Origin: Rhipicephalus microplus
Taxonomy: Eukaryota > Arthropoda > Arachnida > Ixodida > Ixodidae
Assembly (NCBI RefSeq): GCF_043290135.1
Contig: NC_134707.1
Location: 143,981,319 to 144,045,318 of the forward strand
Reading direction: 5' to 3'
DNA: 64,000 nucleotides
Within the stretch, counting starts at the first letter, position 1; each line of letters opens with the position of its first letter. Position numbers and translations under genes: made by a program. Below, piece by piece: positions 58,107-64,000 of the stretch. Under the pieces are notes generated by a model, which made no database searches, was not told where the DNA came from, and saw nothing but the letters and a program-made list of their open reading frames with translations.

Positions 58107-59118
58107 AACTAGAAACTCCACAACTAGAAACTCCACAACCAGAGACTCTAAAACCAGAGACTGCACAACTAGAGACTCCGCAACTAGAAACTCCACAGCT
58201 AGAAACTCCGAAACTAGAAACCCTGCAACTAGAAACTCCACAGCTAGAAACTCCACAACTAGAAACTCCACAAGTAGACACTCCACAAATAGAAACTCCA
58301 CAACTAGAGACTCCACAACTAGAGACTCCACAACTAAAAACTCCACAACTAGAAACTCCACAACTAGAAACTCCACAACTTGAAACTCCGCAGCTAGAAA
58401 CTCCGCAACTAGAAACTCCACAACTAGAAAACTCCGCAACGAGAAACCCTGCAACTAGAAACTCCACAGCTAGAAACTCCACAACTTGAAACACCACAAC
58501 TATATACTCCACAACTACAAATTCCACAACTAGAAACTCTGCAACTAGAAACTCCGCAACTAGAAGCTCCGCAACTGGAAACTCCACAGCTAAAAACTCC
58601 ACGACTTGAGACTTCGCAACTAGAAACTCGGCAACTAGAAACTCAACTACTAGAAACTCCACAATTAGAAACTCCACAACTTGAAACCCAACAAATAGAT
58701 ACTCCACAACTACAGACTCCACAACTAGAAACTCCACAACTAGAAACTCCACAACTAGAAACTTCACAACGAGAAACTCCGCAACTAAAAACTCCGCAAC
58801 TAGAAACTCCACAGCTAGACAATCCACAACTAGAGACTCCACAACGAGAAACTCTACAACTTGAAACTCCGCAACTAGAAACTCCACAACTACGAACACC
58901 ACAACTACGAACCCCGCAACTAGAAGCTCCACAACTTGAAACTCCACAACTAGAAACTCCACAACTTGAGACTTCGCAACTAGAAACTCCACAACTAAAA
59001 ACTCCACAACTAGAAACTCCGCAACTAGAAACTCCGCAACTAGAAACTCCACAGCTAGAAACTCTACAACTCGAGACTTCGCAACTAAAGAACTCGGCAA
59101 CTAGAAACTCAACAACTA

Positions 59119-59196
59119 GACGATTCGCAACTATTACCTCTACAACTTCAAAATCCAAAACTATCAACTCCACAACTTGAAACGCCGCTACTAGAT
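59119..59196 (+). repeat. D box 15 (subtype III)
   Basis: Again 1,631 bp after the preceding subtype II box. Confidence 0.93.
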
Positions 59197-60849
59197 CCGC
59201 CACAACTAAAAACTTCACAACTAGAAACTCCACAACTAGAAACTCCACAACGAGAAACTCCACAACTTGAAACTCCGCCACTAGAAACTCCGCCACTAGA
59301 ATCTCCAACTAGAAAACTCCGCAACTAGAAACTCTGCAACTAGAAACTCCGCAACTAGAAACTCCACAACTAGAACTTCCACAACTTGAGACTCAACAAC
59401 TAGAGACTCAACAACTAGAGACTCCTCAACTAAAGGCTCCACAACTAGAAACTCCACTACTAGAAACTCCGTAACTAGAAACCCGAAAACCAGAAACTCC
59501 ACAACTAGAAACTCCACACCTGTAAATTCCACAACTTGAAACTCCACAACCAGAAACTCCGCAACTAGAAACTCCACAACTAGAAAACTCCGCAACTAGA
59601 AACCCTGCAACTAGAAACTCCACAGCTAGAAACTCCACAACTTCAAACTCCGCAACTAGAAACTCCACAACTACAGACTCCACAACTACAGACTGCACAA
59701 CTAGAGACCCCGCCACTAGAATCTCCACAGCTAGAAACTCTGCAACTAGAAACTCTACAACAAGAGACTCCACAACTAGAAACTCCACAACTTGAAACTC
59801 TGCAACTAGACACTCCACAACCAGAAATTCCACAACTAGAGACTCAACAACTAGAGACTCCTCAACTAAAAGCTCCACAACTAGAAACTCCGTAACTAGA
59901 AATTCCACAACTAGAAACTCCACAACTACAGACTCCGCAACTAGAAAACTCCGCAACTAGAAACTCACAACTAGAAACTCCACAACTTGAAAGCCCACAA
60001 CTAGATACTACACAACTACAAACTCCACAACTAGAAACTCGACAACTTGAAGCTCCACAACTAGAAACTCCGCAACTAGAATCTCCAAAATTAGAAAACT
60101 CCGCAACTAGAAACTCCGCCACTAGAAACTCCACAACCTGAAACACCACAACTATATACTCCACAACTACAAATTCCACAACTAGAAACTCCGCAACTAG
60201 AAACTCCGCAACTAGAAGCTCTGCAACTAAAAACTCCACAGCTAAAAACTCCACGACTTGAGACTTCGCAACTAGAAACTCGGCAACTAGAAACTCAACT
60301 ACTAGAAACTCCACAACTAGAAACTCCACAACTAGAAACTTCACAACGAGAAACTCCGCAACTAGAAACTCCACAACTACGAACCCCACAACTACGAACC
60401 CCACAACTAGAAGCTCCACAACTAGAAACTCCACAACTAGAAACTCCACAACTTGAGACTTCACAACGAGAATTTCTGCAACTAGAAACTGCACAACTAC
60501 GAACCCCACAACTATGAACCCCACAACTAGAAACTCCACAACTAGAAACTCCACAACTTGAAACTTCGCAACTAGAAACTCCACAACTAGAAACTCCACA
60601 ACTTGAGACTCCACAACTAGAAACTTCACAACTAGAAACTCCGCAACTAGAAACTCCACAGCCAGAAAATCCACAACTAGAAACTCCGCAACAAGAAACT
60701 CCGCGAATAGAAACTCCACAACTAGAAACTCCACAACTAGAAACTCCACAGCCAGAGACTCCACAACTAGAGACTGCACAACTAGAGACTCCGCAACTTG
60801 AAACTCCACAGCTAGAAACTCCGCAACTAGAAACTCCACAACTAAAAAC

Positions 60850-60877
60850 TTCACAACTCCATAACTAGACACTTCGC
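60850..60877 (+). repeat. F junction 10 (E3, variant)
   Basis: Same deletion with TTCACAACTCC in place of TTTACAACTCC. Confidence 0.86.
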
Positions 60878-61189
60878 AACTAGAAACTCCACAACTAGAA
60901 ACTCCACAACCAGAGACTCTAAAACCAGAGACTGCACAACTAGAGACTCCGCAACTAGAAACTCCACAGCTAGAAACTCCGAAACTAGAAACCCTGCAAC
61001 TAGAAACTCCACAGCTAGAAACTCCACAACTAGAAACTCCACAAGTAGACACTCCACAACTAGAAACTCCACAACTAGAGACTCCACAACTAGAGACTCC
61101 ACAACTGAAAACTCCACAACTAGAAACTCCACAACTAGAAACTCCACAACTTGAAACTCCGCAACTAGAAAATCCGCAACTAGAAACTC

Positions 61190-62390
61190 CACAACTAGAA
61201 AACTCCGCAACTAGAAACCCTGCAACTAGAAACTCCACAGCTAGAAACTCCACAACTTCAAACTCCGCTACTAGAAACTCCACAACTACAGCCTGCACAA
61301 CTAGAGACTGCACAACTAGAGACTCCGCCACTAGAATCTTCACAGCTAGAAACTCCGCAACTAGAAACTCTACAACTAAAGACTCCGCAACTAGAAAACT
61401 CCGCAACTAGAAACTCCACAACTAGAAACTCCACAACTTGAAAGTCCACAACTAGATACTCCACAACTACAAACTCTACAACTAGAAACTCCACAACTAG
61501 AAGCTCCACAACTTGAAGCTCCACAACTAGAAACTCCGCAACTAGAAACTCCACAACTAGAAAACTCCGCAACTAGAAACTCTGCAACTAGAAACTCCCC
61601 CACTAGAAACTCCACAACTTGAAACACCACAACTATATACTCCACAACTACAAATTCCACAACTAGAAACTCCGCAACTAGAACCTCCGCAACTGGAAAC
61701 ACCACAGTTAAAAACTCCACGACTTGAGACTTCGCAACTAGAAACTCGGCAACTAGAAACTCAACTACTAGAAACTTCACAACTAGAAACTCCACAACTT
61801 GAAACCCAACAAATAGATACTCCACAACTACAGACTCCACAACTAGAAACTCCACAACTAGAAACTCCACAACTAGAAACTTCACAACGAGAAACTCCGC
61901 AACTAAAAACTCCGCAACTAGAAACTCCACAGCTAGACAATCCACAACTAGAGACTCCACAACGAGAAACTCCACAACTTAAAACTCCGCAACTAGAAAC
62001 TCCACAACTACGAACCCCACAACTACGAACCCCGCAACTAGAAGCTCCACAACTTGAAACTCCACAACTAGAAACTCCACAATTTGAGACTTCGCAACTA
62101 GAAACTCCACAACTAAAAACTCCACAACTAGAAACTCCGCAACTAGAAACTCCGCAACTAGAAACTCCACAGCTAGAAACTCTACAACTAGAAACTCTGC
62201 AACTAGAAACTCCGCAAATAGAAACTCCACAGCTAGAAAATCCACAACTAGAAACTCCACAACTAGAAACCCCACAACTACTGACTCCGCAACTAGAAAC
62301 TCCACAACTTGAAGCTCCACAACTAGAAACTCCGCAAGTAGAAACTCCACAACTAGAAAACTCCGGAACTAGAAACTCTGCAACTAGAAA
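61190..62390 (+). repeat. B-like segment inside E3
   Basis: Translated patterns here (for example 61,258-61,572 and 61,391-61,975) resemble those at 21,956-22,291 and about 22.2-23.2 kb, and their B2 counterparts, more than the neighbouring E copies. It replaces about 2.5 kb expected from E2. Probable origin is unequal exchange or gene conversion between distant parts of the array. Confidence 0.65.
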
Positions 62391-62702
62391 CTCCGCAGCT
62401 AGAAACTCCACGACTTGAGACTTCGCAACTAGAAACTCGGCAACCAGAAACTCAACAACTAGAAACTCCACAACTAGAAACTCCACAGCCAGAAACTCCA
62501 CAGCTTCAAACCCAACAAATAGATACTCCAAAACTACAAACTCCACAACTAGTAACTCCACAACTAGAAACTCCACAACCAGAAACTCCACAACTAGAAA
62601 CTCCACAGCTAGAAAATCCACAACTAGAAACTCCAAAACTAAAAACTCCACAACTACAGACTCAGCAACTAGAAAACTCCGCAACTAGAAACTCCACAAC
62701 TA

Positions 62703-62780
62703 GACGATTCGCAACTATTAACTCTACAGCTTCAAAATCCAAAACTATCAACTCCACAACTTGAAACGCCGCTACTAGAT
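62703..62780 (+). repeat. D box 16 (II/III intermediate)
   Basis: It has the subtype II second unit (ATTAAC) but the subtype III end (GATCCGCC), plus a private TACAGCTTC change. It could be a conversion product or the ancestral state of subtype II. Confidence 0.9.
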
Positions 62781-63278
62781 CCGCCACAACTAAAAACTTC
62801 ACAACTAGAAACTCCACAACTGGAAACTCCACAACTTGGAACTCCGCAACTAGAAACTCCGCCACTGGAATCTCCACAACTAGAAAACTCCGCAACTAGA
62901 AACTCTGCATCCAGAAACTCCGCAACTAGAAACTCCACAGCTAGAAACACCACAAATGGAAACTTCACAAGTAGAGACTCCACAACTAGAAACTGCACAA
63001 CTACGAACCCCACAACTACGAACCCCACAACTAGAAACTCCACAACTAGAAACTCCACAACTTGAGACTTCCCAACTAGAAACTCCACAACTAGAAACTC
63101 CACAACTAGAGACTCCACAACTAGAAACTCCACAACTAGAAACTCCACAACTAGAAACTCCACAAATACAAACTCCACAGCCAGAGACTCCACAACTAGA
63201 GACTGCATAACTAGAGACTCCGTAACTTGAAACTCCACAGCTAGAAACTCCGCAACTAGAAACTCCACAACTAGAAAC

Positions 63279-63306
63279 TTTACAACTCCATAACTAGACA
63301 CTTCGC
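63279..63306 (+). repeat. F junction 11 (E3)
   Basis: Counterpart of 58,079 at +5,200. Confidence 0.88.
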
Positions 63307-63315
63307 AACTAGAAA

Positions 63316-64000
63316 CTCCACAACTAGGAACTCCACAACCAGAGACTCTAAAACCAGAGACTGCACAACTAGAGACTCCGCAACTAGAAACTCCACAGCT
63401 AGAAACTCCGAAACTAGAAACCCTGCAACTAGAAACTCCACAGCTAGAAACTCCACAACTAGAAACTCCACAAGTAGACACTCCACAAATAGAAACTCCA
63501 CAACTAGGGACTCCACAACTAGAGACTCCACAACTAAAAACTCCACAACTAGAAACTCCACAACTAGAAACTCCACAACTTGAAACTCCGCAGCTAGAAA
63601 CTCCGCAACTAGAAACTCCACAACTAGAAAACTCCGCAACTAGAAACCCTGCAACTAGAAACTCCACAGCTAGAAACTCCACAACTTGAAACACCACAAC
63701 TATATACTCCACAACTACAAATTCCACAACTAGAAACTCTGCAACTAGAAACTCCGCAACTAGAAGCTCCGCAACTGGAAACTCCACAGCTAAAAACTCC
63801 ACGACTTGAGACTTCGCAACTAGAAACTCGGCAACTAGAAACTCAACTACTAGAAACTCCACAACTAGAAACTCCACAACTTGAAACCCAACAAATAGAT
63901 ACTCCGCAACTACAGACTCCACAACTAGAAACTCCACAACTAGAAACTCCACAACTGGAAACTTCACAACGAGAAACTCCGCAACTAAAATCTCCGCAAC
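63316..64000 (+). repeat. Start of a further E copy, cut by the window end
   Basis: The segment matches 58,116-58,800 at offset 5,200, including CTCCAGAGACT-type and ACCACAACTATATACTCC variants in the same order. The array continues beyond base 64,000. Confidence 0.85.

Larger units (their letters stand above)
51591..58115 (+). repeat. Higher-order repeat E2 (6,525 bp)
   Basis: This copy of E1 is shorter by 106 bp. The loss is at about 56,245, where the counterpart of 49,614-49,720 is missing. 106 equals six 15-bp units plus one 16-bp unit, and the deleted E1 stretch contains one 16-bp unit (near 49,690). It holds D boxes 52,594 and 57,488, F junctions 54,340 and 58,079, and a G unit at 56,868. 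Patterns recur in E3 at offset 6,525, then 6,510. Confidence 0.88.
58116..63315 (+). repeat. Higher-order repeat E3, rearranged (about 5,200 bp)
   Basis: It follows E2 at offset 6,525 to about 60.1 kb and 6,510 to about 61.19 kb, then departs. Sequence at about 61.19-62.39 kb resembles the 21.96-23.2 kb part of B1. From about 62.39 kb the E pattern returns, now at offset 5,215 to E2 (D box 57,488/62,703) and then 5,200 (F junction 58,079/63,279). It holds D boxes 59,119 and 62,703 and F junctions 60,850 and 63,279. Confidence 0.82.
1..64000 (+). repeat. 15-bp minisatellite (satellite) array filling the window
   Basis: The unit AACTAGAAACTCCAC is repeated head-to-tail from the first to the last base, and neither end of the array is in the window. 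Frequent unit variants are A14 to G (CCGC, which creates a CpG), A8 to G (AGAGAC), A5 to T (ACTTGAA), A2 to G (AGCTAG), G6 to C (CTACAAAC) and G6 to A (CTAAAAAC). Register changes come from 16-bp units with an extra A (AACTAGAAAACTCCGC), occasional 14-bp units (AACTAAAACTCCAC) and a 19-bp unit. I saw no unit in inverted orientation and no inserted foreign sequence. The + strand is strongly A+C rich and poor in G; the - strand is G+T rich. Higher-order repeats of 3.7 to 10.2 kb are superimposed. No function is known to me for this unit; structural satellite DNA is the default reading. Confidence 0.99.

Noticed and set aside
5821..62780. D box as a remnant of an inserted mobile element
   Set aside because: It keeps the 15-bp register and unit-like AACT starts, has no target-site duplication or terminal repeats, and looks like mutated units, not an insertion.
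1..64000. CRISPR array
   Set aside because: Repeats are contiguous 15-mers with no unique spacers and no cas genes.
1..64000. Telomeric repeat array
   Set aside because: The G-poor/G-rich strand asymmetry is telomere-like, but the unit is not a known telomere motif, has no runs of G, and carries kilobase-scale HORs.
1..64000. G-quadruplex or large hairpin structure
   Set aside because: The G+T strand has at most short G pairs (TGTGGAG), and the only recurrent palindrome is the 4-bp CTAG, too short for a stable hairpin.
1..64000. Bacterial pentapeptide-repeat or large repetitive surface protein gene
   Set aside because: A 15-bp period would suit pentapeptides, but frequent +1 register shifts in every few hundred bases break any single frame, and no non-repeat termini exist in 64 kb.
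1..64000. tRNA, rRNA or other RNA genes
   Set aside because: No cloverleaf, conserved rRNA core or other non-repeat sequence was found on either strand.

Overview
The whole window is one uninterrupted tandem array. It is built from a 15-bp minisatellite unit, consensus on the + strand AACTAGAAACTCCAC, always head-to-tail in the same orientation. About 4,200-4,300 units fit in 64 kb, and the array runs off both ends. I see no unique DNA, transposon, RNA gene, promoter or credible protein gene. Every stretch over 300 bases between the landmarks listed here is the same 15-mer with point variants.

Organism: the sequence names no species. A eukaryotic nuclear satellite (heterochromatic, pericentromeric, subtelomeric or a giant euchromatic minisatellite) is the most likely source. 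The array is gene-free over 64 kb, has nested higher-order repeats (HORs) like those of eukaryotic satellites, and carries the tetranucleotide CTAG roughly every 15 bp, a word strongly under-represented in many bacterial genomes. This assignment is inference.

Layout, from coordinate offsets between matching variant patterns. 1-20.0 kb: family A, copies of 8,819 bp (A1), 8,409 bp (A2) and a third copy (A3) with 2.5-kb and 1.8-kb internal losses. 20.0-40.4 kb: family B, two copies of about 10.2 kb (B1, B2). 40.7-48.1 kb: family C, a 3,673-bp tandem pair (C1, C2). 45.0-64 kb: family E, periods of 6,631, 6,525 and 5,200 bp (E1-E3) and the start of a fourth; E1 overlaps C2, because the periodicities are nested. 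The period therefore changes along the array, as expected from successive unequal exchanges.

Landmarks inside the array: 16 copies of a divergent block of about 78 bp (D box) in three main sequence subtypes; 11 copies of a 7-bp-deletion junction (F), with two undeleted precursors in family A; nine copies of a 19-bp unit with a 4-bp duplication (G); and many 16-bp units (AACTAGAAAACTCCGC) that shift the 15-bp register by one base.

Coding: the palindrome CTAG puts a stop (TAG) in exactly one frame of each strand, so two frames per strand stay open. They read (FLVVE)n and (SSCGV)n on -, and (PQLET)n and (STTRN)n on +. Open frames of up to 614 codons follow from that arithmetic. They start mostly at TTG or GTG and switch peptide repeat at 16-bp units, so I annotate no CDS.
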